Positions 42,004 to 50,751 of a DNA stretch of 64,000 bases are shown here, in pieces. The notes beneath the pieces are model-generated. The model was given only the letters and a program-made list of their open reading frames with translations. It searched no databases and was not told where the DNA came from. Each line of letters starts with the position of its first letter. Position 1 is the first letter of the stretch. Made by a program: the position numbers and the translations under genes. Source of the stretch: DASZHJ01 sp035604335. Its GTDB lineage: Bacteria > Pseudomonadota > Alphaproteobacteria > ATCC43930 > CGMCC-115725. The DNA lies in contig DATNIT010000249.1 of NCBI GenBank assembly GCA_035604335.1, positions 18,276 through 82,275 of the forward strand, in the 5' to 3' direction.

Positions 42004-44451
42004 GTGTTGCGCAGGAATTGGCTGGCCACGGTCGGGGCGGTGGCTCTGGTGCCCGCGCCGGCGCACGCCGCCGACATCGGGGATACCGGCGCGATCTCGC
42101 CGTTCCTCCTGCTCCTCGTTCTGCTTGCATTCTTGCCCCTGCTCTTTTGGGCGCGCCATCGGTTGCGCCAACTCGAAGCCGAGCGCGCGGAGCTCGCCGA
42201 AAAGCTCGCGGAGCAACAGGCCGAGCTCGGCTCGGTGCCGGCGGCGCGCTACCGCTGGGCGGCCGGCGGCGCCGAATCGTTCGAGGCCGGGCCGATCCAG
42301 GCGCTCGCGGGCACCGACGGTGGTTTCCGCGGCGTCGTGTTGCGCTTTGTCGCGCCCGATGCCGGGTCGATCGAGGCGGCGGTCGCAAAGCTGCGCAGCG
42401 AGGGCACGGCCTTTGCTTTGACGTCGGCGCTGACGACGGGCGAGAGACTCGACCTGATCGGGCGGCGCATCGCCGGCCAGGACGGGGCGGCCGCTGCCGA
42501 CATCGTCTGGTTTTTCGATCCCGCTAGCGCCGGCGAGCTCATGGCCGAGCGTGACGTGGCGCGGGCCGAGCGCGAGCGGCTGCGGCGTGTCCTCGATGCC
42601 TTGCCGTTGCCGATCTGGCGCCGGCGCACCGACACCTTGGCGCTTATCGAGGTCAATCGAGCCTATGCGCAGGCCATGGAGGCGAGCGCCGGCCAGGCGG
42701 TCGCCGAGCATCGCGAGATCGGCGCCCGCGTTCTGGGCGATCACGGCCGTGAGCTCGCCGAGCGCGCGCGCCAGACTCAGGTGGCGCAGTCCGAGAGCCA
42801 TCACATCGTCGTGGGCGGCCAGCGCCGCCTGATGGAGTTCACGGAGCAGCCGCTGGAGGGCGCTCAGGAGATCCTCGGCTTTGCCCGCGACTTCACCGAC
42901 CTAGAGACCATGCAGTCGGAGCTGGCGCGCCACGTGGCCGCGCACGGCGAGGTCTTGGAGAACGTCGCGGTGGCCGTGGCGATCTTCAACGCGGAAGCGC
43001 GGCTCAGCTTTTTCAACTCGGCCTTCGCCCAGCTCTGGCGACTGGAGGAGGATTGGCTCGCGGCGGAACCCACTCTCGACGAGCTGCTGGAGCGGCTTCG
43101 CGAGCGCCGCCGCCTGCCGGAATACGCGGATTTCCGCGCCTTCAAGCGGCAACAGCTCGCCATGTTCACCTCGCTCCTCCAGCCGCAGGAGGAGCTGCTG
43201 CATCTGCCCGACGAGCGCACGCTGCGCCTGGTGGTCTCGCCGCATCCGTTCGGCGGCCTCACCTTCGTCTACGAGGACGTGACCGACAAGCTCGCGCTCG
43301 AGCGCTCCTACAACACGCTGATCGAGGTGCAACGCGAGACGCTCGACAACCTCTACGAGGCGGTGGCGGTGCTCGGCACGGACGGTCGGCTCAAGCTCTG
43401 GAATCCCGCCTATGCGCAGATCTGGAAGCTGAGCGCCGCGGATCTCGCGGGCGATCTGCATGTGAGCGAGCTCGTCGAGAAGACGCGGGCGTTCTTCGAG
43501 TTCGAGAACTCGCGAGAGGACTGGCCCTCCCTCAAGGCGCGCATCATCGAGCGCCTGACCGGCCGCGTCGAGACCAGCGAGCGGCTGCATCGCGGCGACG
43601 GCTCGATCCTGCAGGCCTCGATCGTGCCGCTGCCGGACGGCAACGTGCTGCTCAGTTATCTCGACGTCACCGATTCCACGCGCGTCGAGCGGGCTTTGCG
43701 GGAGCGCAACGAGGCCCTGGAGACCGCGGGTCGGCTCAAGAGCGAGTTCATCGCCAACGTATCCTACGAGCTGCGTACGCCCTTGAACGCGATCATCGGT
43801 TTTGCGGAGATCCTCGCGAACCAGTATTTCGGCGAGCTCAATCCGCGGCAGCTCGATTACAGCCGCGGCATCCTCGACAGCTCGCATCGCCTCATGTCGC
43901 TCATCAACGACATCCTCGACCTCGCCACGATCGAGGCCGGCTACATGACGCTCGAGACGCAGGAGATCGACATTCACGCGATGATGTCGGGCGTCCTGGC
44001 GCTCTCCCGGGAGCGCGCGCGCAACAAGAACCTGGCGCTCAATTTCGATTGTCCCACCGACATCGGCACGCTCACGGGTGACGAGCGGCGCTTGCGGCAG
44101 GCGCTCTTCAATCTGATCTCGAACGCGATCAATTTCACGCCGGGCGGCGGCAGCGTCACGCTGAGCGCGCGGCGGACCGATAGCGAGATCGCCCTGGCGG
44201 TGATCGACACCGGCGTCGGCGTCCCCCAGGAAGATCAAGCGCGCATCTTCGAGAAGTTCGAGCGCGGCAGTCCGCTCGCCCGGCAATCGGGGCCCGGACT
44301 CGGATTGTCGCTGGTAAAGAGCTTCATCGAGCTGCACGGCGGCCGGGTGGAGCTCACCTCGAGCCCTGGCAGCGGCACTACCGTTACCTGCTACCTCGGC
44401 GCCGGCGCCATAGATCTCGCCCAGGCTCAGCGAGCCTCGACCGGAAGCTGA
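42004..44451 (+). CDS. divL: DivL-type PAS-domain kinase homologue with Tyr in the H-box
   Basis: 815 residues. N-terminal signal/anchor region (1-24 and TM about 30-50), coiled-coil segment (52-75), a divergent domain, then three PAS-like domains (about 195-305, 320-440, 455-570), HisKA dimerisation helix and HATPase domain (NLISNAINFTPGG, DTGVGVPQED, GPGLGLSLVKSF). In the H-box FIANVSYELRTPLN the usual phospho-His is Tyr588. This is the hallmark of DivL, the essential alphaproteobacterial cell-cycle protein that reads DivK and steers the CckA-ChpT-CtrA relay as a regulator rather than a conventional kinase. Position between ahcY and tsaE is also the usual divL locus. Confidence 0.9.
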   Translation: MLRRNWLATVGAVALVPAPAHAADIGDTGAISPFLLLLVLLAFLPLLFWARHRLRQLEAERAELAEKLAEQQAELGSVPAARYRWAAGGAESFEAGPIQALAGTDGGFRGVVLRFVAPDAGSIEAAVAKLRSEGTAFALTSALTTGERLDLIGRRIAGQDGAAAADIVWFFDPASAGELMAERDVARAERERLRRVLDALPLPIWRRRTDTLALIEVNRAYAQAMEASAGQAVAEHREIGARVLGDHGRELAERARQTQVAQSESHHIVVGGQRRLMEFTEQPLEGAQEILGFARDFTDLETMQSELARHVAAHGEVLENVAVAVAIFNAEARLSFFNSAFAQLWRLEEDWLAAEPTLDELLERLRERRRLPEYADFRAFKRQQLAMFTSLLQPQEELLHLPDERTLRLVVSPHPFGGLTFVYEDVTDKLALERSYNTLIEVQRETLDNLYEAVAVLGTDGRLKLWNPAYAQIWKLSAADLAGDLHVSELVEKTRAFFEFENSREDWPSLKARIIERLTGRVETSERLHRGDGSILQASIVPLPDGNVLLSYLDVTDSTRVERALRERNEALETAGRLKSEFIANVSYELRTPLNAIIGFAEILANQYFGELNPRQLDYSRGILDSSHRLMSLINDILDLATIEAGYMTLETQEIDIHAMMSGVLALSRERARNKNLALNFDCPTDIGTLTGDERRLRQALFNLISNAINFTPGGGSVTLSARRTDSEIALAVIDTGVGVPQEDQARIFEKFERGSPLARQSGPGLGLSLVKSFIELHGGRVELTSSPGSGTTVTCYLGAGAIDLAQAQRASTGS

Positions 44452-44464
44452 GCCGCGCCGCGAA

Positions 44465-45472
44465 TCAGCCCCGGCCCGGCACGCCCTTGGTGGTGGAATA
44501 TTCGAAGTGCAGGGCTTCGCCCGGGTGCACCAGCGGGTAGATCGCGTGCGCCGCTTGCGCCGCCTCCGCGAAGCCCGTGAGGATCAACTTGAGCTTGCCC
44601 GGGTACGTCGCGATGTCCCCGATCGCGAAGATGCCGGGCACCGACGTCGCGCAGGTCGCGGGCGTCACCGCGATGTGGTTGCGGTCGAGGTTCAGGCCCC
44701 ACTCCGCGATCGCGCCCAGGTTCATCGAGAGCCCGAAGAACGGCAGCAGGCAATCCGCCTCGAGCGCGCGAGTCTTGCCGTCGAGATCCGCCACCACGAC
44801 GACGCGCAACCGGCCGTCCTCGCCCTCGAGTCCATGGATTTGGTAGGGAGTCACGAGCTCGATGCGGCCGCATTGCGCGAGCGCGTCGAGCCGCGCCGCC
44901 GACTCGGGTGCCGCGCGGAATTTGGCGCGCCGGTGCACCACCATCACGCGCTCGGCGACCTCGGCGAGGGAGATCGCCCAGTCCACCGCGGAGTCGCCGC
45001 CGCCCGCGATCACCACCCGCTTGCCGCGGAAATCCTCGCGGCGCTTGACCAGATAGAAGACGCTCTTGCCCTCATAGGTCTCGATGCCCGATAGCGGCGG
45101 CCGATTCGGCCCGAAGGCGCCGACGCCTGCCGCCACGATCACGGCCTTCGCGGTGACCGAGACGCCGGCGGCCGTGGTGAGCCGGAAGCCGTCGTCGACG
45201 GCCGATAGCCCCGTCACGGGCGAGCCCAGATGATAAACCGGCTGAAACGGCGCCGCTTGCTCCGCGAGCTTTTCCACCAGCGCCAGCGCCTCGATCTTGG
45301 GATAGCCGGGCACGTCGTAGATCGGCTTCTCCGGATAGAGCGCGGTGCACTGGCCGCCCGGGAGGTCGAGGGCGTCGAACACCTGGGTACGCATCTTGAG
45401 CATGCCGCACTCGAACACCGCGAAAAGCCCGACCGGCCCCGCGCCCACGATCGCCACGTCGGTCTCGCTCAT
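44465..45472 (-). CDS. Thioredoxin-reductase-like ferredoxin/flavodoxin-NADP+ reductase
   Basis: 335 residues. FAD loop VAIVGAGPVGLFAVFECGM, NADP loop VVIAGGGDSAVDWAISLAE with HRRAKFRA, and the C-terminal FAD motif GIFAIGDIATYPGKLKLILTGFAEA. The redox C-x2-C of thioredoxin reductase is missing, which together with LPGGQCTALYPEKPIYDVPGYP identifies the TrxR-like FNR group (YumC type). It exchanges electrons between NADPH and ferredoxin. Start ATG at 45472; the longer open frame upstream has no conserved residues. Divergent from tsaE by 107 bases. Confidence 0.9.
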   Translation of the reverse strand: MSETDVAIVGAGPVGLFAVFECGMLKMRTQVFDALDLPGGQCTALYPEKPIYDVPGYPKIEALALVEKLAEQAAPFQPVYHLGSPVTGLSAVDDGFRLTTAAGVSVTAKAVIVAAGVGAFGPNRPPLSGIETYEGKSVFYLVKRREDFRGKRVVIAGGGDSAVDWAISLAEVAERVMVVHRRAKFRAAPESAARLDALAQCGRIELVTPYQIHGLEGEDGRLRVVVVADLDGKTRALEADCLLPFFGLSMNLGAIAEWGLNLDRNHIAVTPATCATSVPGIFAIGDIATYPGKLKLILTGFAEAAQAAHAIYPLVHPGEALHFEYSTTKGVPGRG

Positions 45473-45579
45473 CGCCCAATCCTCGCCGCTCGAAGCGGGC
45501 CGCAGAATGGCGGCAAGGCCGTGCCGACGCAACCCCGCTGGGGTTGCGACCCTCGGCGGGAAGGGACTAAAACGACGGC

Positions 45580-46071
45580 GTGACCACCGCACCCGCCGAC
45601 GCCGCACTTTCGCTGGATCTCCCGTCCGAATCCGCGACCCTCGGGCTCGCCGCGCGCCTCGCCCGCCTCTCCAAGGCCGGCGACGTGATCGCGCTTCGGG
45701 GCGAGCTCGGCAGCGGCAAGACCAGCTTTGCCCGCGGCTTTATCCGAGCCTGCGGCCGGGGCGACGAAGAGGTGCCGAGTCCGACCTTCACCCTGGTCGA
45801 AATCTATGAATTTCCAGAGGGCGCTCCGGCGGTCTGTCATTTCGATCTCTATCGCCTCGGCAAGAGCGAGGACGTCTACGAGCTCGGCTTCGAGGAGGCG
45901 CTCGGCGGCGCCATTCTGCTGATCGAGTGGCCGGAGCGGCTGGGGCCGCTGCTGCCGCGCGAGCGGCTCGACGTCGAGCTCGCCGCGGGCGCGTCGCCCA
46001 CTCGGCGCCGCGCCCGGCTCCGCGGCAGCCCCGCTTGGACGCGCCGCCTCGCGAGTTTGGCGTCCCCGTGA
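45580..46071 (+). CDS. tsaE: tRNA threonylcarbamoyladenosine biosynthesis ATPase TsaE
   Basis: 163 residues from a GTG. Walker A GELGSGKTSFARGFI, the PSPTFTLVEIYE segment, HFDLYRL and the LIEWPERLG motif identify TsaE, the ATPase that drives the TsaB-TsaD complex making t6A37 on tRNAs reading ANN codons. The C-terminal 30 Arg/Ala-rich residues are variable. First of five genes linked by 4-base overlaps. Confidence 0.94.
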   Translation: MTTAPADAALSLDLPSESATLGLAARLARLSKAGDVIALRGELGSGKTSFARGFIRACGRGDEEVPSPTFTLVEIYEFPEGAPAVCHFDLYRLGKSEDVYELGFEEALGGAILLIEWPERLGPLLPRERLDVELAAGASPTRRRARLRGSPAWTRRLASLASP

Positions 46072-47078
46072 GCGAGCGCGCCGAGCGTATCCGATCCTTC
46101 CTGGCGCAAGCCGGCTGGGCCGACGTGCCGCGTCAGCCGCTCGCCGGCGACGCGTCCTTTCGGCGCTACGAGCGGCTGGCGACACCGGGCCGCCGCGCCG
46201 TGCTCATGGATGCGCCGCCGCCCCACGAGGACGTGCGGCCCTTCCTCGCGGTAGCGCGCCTGCTGCAAAAGCTGGAGCTGAGCGCACCGGAGATCCTGGC
46301 GGAGGACATCGAGGCGGGACTGCTGCTTCTCGAGGACTTTGGCGACCGGACCTATACGAAGCTGCTGGCGGCGGGCGGCGACGAGGCCGCGCTCTATCGG
46401 CTCGCCGTCGACGTGTTGATCGCGCTGCACCGGCGCTTCGAGCCCGCGCGCGCCGCGCGCTTGCCGCCCTATGACGAGGCCCGCCTGCTCGCGGAGGCGG
46501 CACTGCTGGTCGATTGGTATCTGCCGGCGGTCGCGGGCGTGCCGACGCCGCTGGACCTGCGGGAGGAGTATCTCGCGATGTGGCGCGCGCTGCTGCCGCT
46601 CACGGGCGCGATTCCCGCTACTCTGGTGCTGCGCGACTATCACGTAGACAACCTCATGCTGCTCGAGGGCCGCACGGGGCTCGCCGCCTGCGGCTTGCTG
46701 GACTTCCAGGACGCGGTGATCGGCTCGCCCGCCTATGATCTGGTTTCGCTCCTGGAGGATGCGCGGCGCGATGTGTCCTTGGACCTCGCGGCCAACTTGT
46801 CGGAGCACTATCTCGCGGCGTTCTCCACGCTTGATCGCGCGGCCTTCACGACCGCGGCGGCCGTGCTCGCCGCGCAGCGAAACTGCAAGATCCTCGGTAT
46901 CTTCACGCGTCTTTGCGTGCGCGACCGCAAGTCGCAATATCTCGTGCACACGCCGCGGCTCTGGCGGCTCGTCGACCGCGACGTCAGCCACCCCGCATTG
47001 GCGCCCCTACGCAACTGGCTCGACCGGCATGTTCCGCAGGAGCTGCGGCGGATTCCGCCGCACGAGGCGAGGTCGTGA
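46068..47078 (+). CDS. amgK: Sugar kinase of the APH fold (AmgK-like anomeric MurNAc/GlcNAc kinase)
   Basis: 336 residues from a GTG in a GTGA overlap with tsaE. APH-type kinase: GDASFRRYERL nucleotide loop, LLLLEDFGDRTY, catalytic LRDYHVDNLML and the metal motif LLDFQDAVIGSPAYDLVSLLED. Paired with a MurU-like nucleotidyltransferase downstream, this is the AmgK arrangement: phosphorylation of MurNAc at C1, followed by UDP activation, recycling cell-wall sugar without de novo synthesis (known from Pseudomonas and Caulobacter). The substrate assignment rests on that pairing. Confidence 0.87.
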   Translation: MSERAERIRSFLAQAGWADVPRQPLAGDASFRRYERLATPGRRAVLMDAPPPHEDVRPFLAVARLLQKLELSAPEILAEDIEAGLLLLEDFGDRTYTKLLAAGGDEAALYRLAVDVLIALHRRFEPARAARLPPYDEARLLAEAALLVDWYLPAVAGVPTPLDLREEYLAMWRALLPLTGAIPATLVLRDYHVDNLMLLEGRTGLAACGLLDFQDAVIGSPAYDLVSLLEDARRDVSLDLAANLSEHYLAAFSTLDRAAFTTAAAVLAAQRNCKILGIFTRLCVRDRKSQYLVHTPRLWRLVDRDVSHPALAPLRNWLDRHVPQELRRIPPHEARS

Positions 47079-47794
47079 TCTCCGTCGAGACCGGCATGGT
47101 TCTGGCGGCGGGGCTTGGCATGCGCCTCCGCCCGCTCACGGAGTCGAAACCGAAGGCGCTGGTGACCGTGCAGGGGCGCACCTTGCTGGATCGCGCTCTC
47201 GATCACCTGGAGTCGGTAGGCGTCAAGCGGGCGGTGGTCAACACGCACCACAAGGCCGAGATGATCGAGCGCCATCTTTCGGACCGAAAGACGCCCGCGA
47301 TCACGATCTCTCACGAGCCCACGCTGCTCGATACCGGCGGTGGCGTCGCGAAGGCGCTGCCGCATCTCGGCGAGCCTTTCTTCGTCATCAACAGCGATGC
47401 CGTGTGGCTCAACGGGCGCGTGCCGGCACTGACGCGGCTCGCCAGCGTCTTCGATCCCGAGCGCCACGATGCCGCGCTGCTGATGCAGGAGACCGTCCCC
47501 GCCGTCGGTTATGAAGGGCGCGGAGATTTCTTCCTCGATGCGCTCGGTGTGCCGCGCCGGCGCGGCGAGAACGAGGTGGTGCCGTTCTTGTTCGCGGGTA
47601 TCCAGCTCCTGAGCCACCGGTTGTTCGCGGGCGAGCCGGTGGCGCCCTACTCGATGAACCGGCTCTGGGACAAGGCGATCGCGCAGGGCCGCATCGTGGC
47701 CATCGTGCACGACGGCACCTGGTACGACGTCGGCACGCTCGCGGGCCTGGCGGCGACGGAATCGCGCCTCGGCGAGTTGTGGTTCCCGCGATGA
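47075..47794 (+). CDS. murU: Nucleotidyltransferase, MurNAc-1-phosphate uridylyltransferase (MurU) type
   Basis: 239 residues from a GTG in a GTGA overlap with amgK. The signature GMVLAAGLGMRLRPLTESKPKAL is the nucleotide-binding loop of sugar-1-phosphate nucleotidyltransferases; NSDAVWLNG supplies the metal Asp and the C-terminal GTWYDVGTLAGLAATE closes the site. Length without a left-handed helix domain matches MurU. With AmgK it would give UDP-MurNAc directly, a route that bypasses the fosfomycin target MurA. Confidence 0.88.
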   Translation: MISVETGMVLAAGLGMRLRPLTESKPKALVTVQGRTLLDRALDHLESVGVKRAVVNTHHKAEMIERHLSDRKTPAITISHEPTLLDTGGGVAKALPHLGEPFFVINSDAVWLNGRVPALTRLASVFDPERHDAALLMQETVPAVGYEGRGDFFLDALGVPRRRGENEVVPFLFAGIQLLSHRLFAGEPVAPYSMNRLWDKAIAQGRIVAIVHDGTWYDVGTLAGLAATESRLGELWFPR

Positions 47795-50751
47795 CGCAGG
47801 CGGCGCGCGCCTCCGTCGTCACCATCGAAGCTCACCTGCCGTTCCTCGACACGCTGGCCGCGCGGCTCCTCGCCGCCGCCGGCGCCGATCCACTGGCGCT
47901 CTCGCGCATGACCGTGTTGCTGCCGACGCGCCGCGCCTGCCGCTCGCTCGCCGAGGCATTCCTGCGCGCGGGAAACGGCAAGCCGCTCCTGCTGCCGCGC
48001 CTCAAGCCCGTGGGCGATCTAGACTCAGACGAGCTCGCCTTTCTCGCCGACGAGAGCGATGCCGAGGGGCTCGACCTGCCCCCGGCCGTTCCCGAGCTCG
48101 ATCGCTGGCTGCTACTGGTCTTGCTGGTGCAGACCTGGAACGCAGACATTCCGCCGGGCCAGGCGGCGATGCTGGCGCGGGCTCTCGCGCGCTTCCTCGA
48201 TGAGGCGCAGACCGAGGGCGCCGGTTTCGATCGGCTCGAGGCACTGGTGCCAGAGGACTTGGCCGAGCACTGGCAAGCCGTGCTGAAATTCCTCCACATC
48301 GTCACGGAGCGCTGGCCGGAGATGCTCGCGGAGCGGGGTGCTCTCGATCCCGCCGACCGACGCAATCGCCTGCTCGCGGCGCAGGCCGAGCACTGGAAAG
48401 CCAATCCGCCGGCCGACCCCGTCATCGCGGCCGGCCTCACCGGCGGCATCCCGGCCGTGGCGGCGCTGATGGAGGTTGTCGCTCGGCTTCCGATGGGTAC
48501 GGTGGTACTGCCCGGCCTCGAGCGTTCGGCCTCGACGGAAAACTGGGACGCGATCAAGGGGGATCCCGGGCATCCCCAGCATCTCATGGCGCGCTTTCTC
48601 GACCGGCTCGAGATCGCGCCCGCCGCCGTTGAGGCGTGGGATGCGCGGGCACTCGCCGCGGGGTCGCCCGAGCGCATGGCGCTCATCGGTGACGCCCTGT
48701 TGCCGGCGCGGCTCACGGAGCAGTGGCGCCAGTCTCGCCCGTACGGACCCGCGGCTACCCAAGGCTTCCGCCGGATCGATTGCGCGGGGCCGCAGGAGGA
48801 GGCGCAGGTGATCGCGCTGCTCCTGCGCCAGAGCCTGGAGCGCCGCGACGGCGCGACCGCGGCGCTGGTGACGCCGGACCGCGCGCTGGCGCGGCGCGTC
48901 GCGGCGGAGCTGCGGCGCTGGGACATCGAGATCGACGACTCCGCGGGCGTGCCGCTCAACAAGACGCCGCCTGGCGTCTTTCTGCGCCTGGTGCTGGACC
49001 TCGTCCATGAGGCCGCGGCGCCCGTGCCGTTGCTGGCGGCGCTGAAGCATCCGCTCGCCGCGGGTGGCCTCGCGCCGGAGGATTTTCGCGCCGAGATCCG
49101 GGCCCTCGAGCGCGCGGCGCTCCGGGGCGTGCGGCCCGCGCAAGGGCTCGACGGCATCCTTCAGGCACTCGAGCCCGATTCCCCGCGGCACCAAAGATTC
49201 GTGGCGCGTCTGCAGCGCCGGCTGGCGCCCTTGATTGCGGCGGCCGCATCCTCCGATCTGCCGCTGCGCGCTCTGGTCGAGGCGCATATCGCCGCGGCGG
49301 AATCTCTTGCGGAGAGCGCGGACGAGCCGGGGGCTCGGCAGCTCTGGAGCGGCGAGGCCGGCGAGGTCGCGAGCGCCTTCATGGGGGATCTGTTGATGGC
49401 CGCGCGAGGGTTCACGCTGCGCGCCGGCGCCGATTACCCCGCGCTGTTCGAGAGCCTGCTCGCGGGGCCGGTCGTGCGGCCACGCTTCGGCCGGCATCCG
49501 CGGTTGTTCATCTGGGGCTTGCTGGAAGCGCGGCTGCAGCGCGCGGACCTGATGATCCTCGGCGGCCTCAACGAGGGCACCTGGCCCGGCGATCCCGCCG
49601 ACGATCCCTGGATGTCGCGGCCGATGCGCGACCGCTTCGGCATCGCGTCACCGGAGCGCCGCATCGGCGTCTCCGCGCACGACTTCGTCCAGGCCTGCGG
49701 CGCGCCCGAGGTGGTGTTGACCCGAGCCGCGCGCGTGGCGGGCACGCCGACACTGCCCTCCCGCTGGCTCCTCCGCCTGGAGACCGTCTTGCGCGCGGCT
49801 GGCCGAGAGACGGCATTCGTCGACGAGCGCCGGCTTCTGACGTGGCAAGCGGCGCTCGACCGCGGCCTGGAGCGCATTGCGTTGGCGGCGCCCGCGCCGC
49901 GCCCGCCCGTCGAGGCGCGACCGCGCCGGCTCTCGGTCACGGCAATCGAGACCTGGATGCGCGATCCCTACGCGATCTACGCTCGGCACATTCTCAAGCT
50001 CAAGCCGCTCGAGCCCCTGGATGCGGAGCCCGAGGCGCGCGAGCGCGGCGTGCTGATCCATCAGGCGCTCGACAGGTTCGTCGCGGCGTTTCCGTGTGAC
50101 TTGCCGAAGGATGCCGAGGCGCGGCTCTTGGCGCTCGGCCGCGATGCCTTCGGAGCCTTGTTGTCGCGGCCAGGGATCTGGGCCTTCTGGTGGCCTCGCT
50201 TCGAGCGGATCGCCCGCTGGTTCCTCGAGCAGGAGCGCGAGCGGCGCGGCGAGCTCTCCGCGCTGGCGAGCGAGACCAGCGGTACCCTATTTCTTCCAGC
50301 GACACGCGGCGATTTCGAGCTTCGCGCCACGGCGGATCGCATCGAGCGCCGGGCTGACGGCCTGGTGATCGTCGATTACAAGACCGGAACGGTGCCGCGC
50401 GAGCCCGCGGTGGCGCGTGGCTTGGCGCCCCAGCTGCCGCTGGAGGCGGCGATCGCAGAAGCGGGCGGATTTGACGGCGTGCCGGCGGCGCCGGTGATCG
50501 CGCTCGAATACTGGCGCGTGAGCGGTCTGGCCGTGGCCGGGGAGGTGAGATGCATTGCCGAAGGCGCCGATGCGCGCGACCTCATCTCGGAGGCGCTGTC
50601 GGGCCTGCGTGACTTGGTGGCGCGGTTCGACGATCCCGCCACGCCCTATCGCGCGGTGCCGGTCGCGCGGAACGCGCCGCGTTATTCCGACTACGAGCAT
50701 CTCGAGCGCGTCAAGGAGTGGCGCGCGACCGAAGTGGTGGACGAGACATGA
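47791..50751 (+). CDS. addB: Double-strand break repair protein AddB
   Basis: 986 residues, ATGA overlap with murU. AddB is the helicase-like/nuclease subunit of AddAB, the RecBCD-equivalent that resects DNA ends for RecA. The N-terminal LLPTRRACRSLAEAFL, the central LMILGGLNEGTWPGDPADDPWMSRPMRDRFGI (highly characteristic of AddB) and the C-terminal RecB-type nuclease motifs ARERGVLIHQALDRF and GLVIVDYKTGTVP are visible. Ends in an ATGA overlap with addA. Confidence 0.96.
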   Translation: MTQAARASVVTIEAHLPFLDTLAARLLAAAGADPLALSRMTVLLPTRRACRSLAEAFLRAGNGKPLLLPRLKPVGDLDSDELAFLADESDAEGLDLPPAVPELDRWLLLVLLVQTWNADIPPGQAAMLARALARFLDEAQTEGAGFDRLEALVPEDLAEHWQAVLKFLHIVTERWPEMLAERGALDPADRRNRLLAAQAEHWKANPPADPVIAAGLTGGIPAVAALMEVVARLPMGTVVLPGLERSASTENWDAIKGDPGHPQHLMARFLDRLEIAPAAVEAWDARALAAGSPERMALIGDALLPARLTEQWRQSRPYGPAATQGFRRIDCAGPQEEAQVIALLLRQSLERRDGATAALVTPDRALARRVAAELRRWDIEIDDSAGVPLNKTPPGVFLRLVLDLVHEAAAPVPLLAALKHPLAAGGLAPEDFRAEIRALERAALRGVRPAQGLDGILQALEPDSPRHQRFVARLQRRLAPLIAAAASSDLPLRALVEAHIAAAESLAESADEPGARQLWSGEAGEVASAFMGDLLMAARGFTLRAGADYPALFESLLAGPVVRPRFGRHPRLFIWGLLEARLQRADLMILGGLNEGTWPGDPADDPWMSRPMRDRFGIASPERRIGVSAHDFVQACGAPEVVLTRAARVAGTPTLPSRWLLRLETVLRAAGRETAFVDERRLLTWQAALDRGLERIALAAPAPRPPVEARPRRLSVTAIETWMRDPYAIYARHILKLKPLEPLDAEPEARERGVLIHQALDRFVAAFPCDLPKDAEARLLALGRDAFGALLSRPGIWAFWWPRFERIARWFLEQERERRGELSALASETSGTLFLPATRGDFELRATADRIERRADGLVIVDYKTGTVPREPAVARGLAPQLPLEAAIAEAGGFDGVPAAPVIALEYWRVSGLAVAGEVRCIAEGADARDLISEALSGLRDLVARFDDPATPYRAVPVARNAPRYSDYEHLERVKEWRATEVVDET

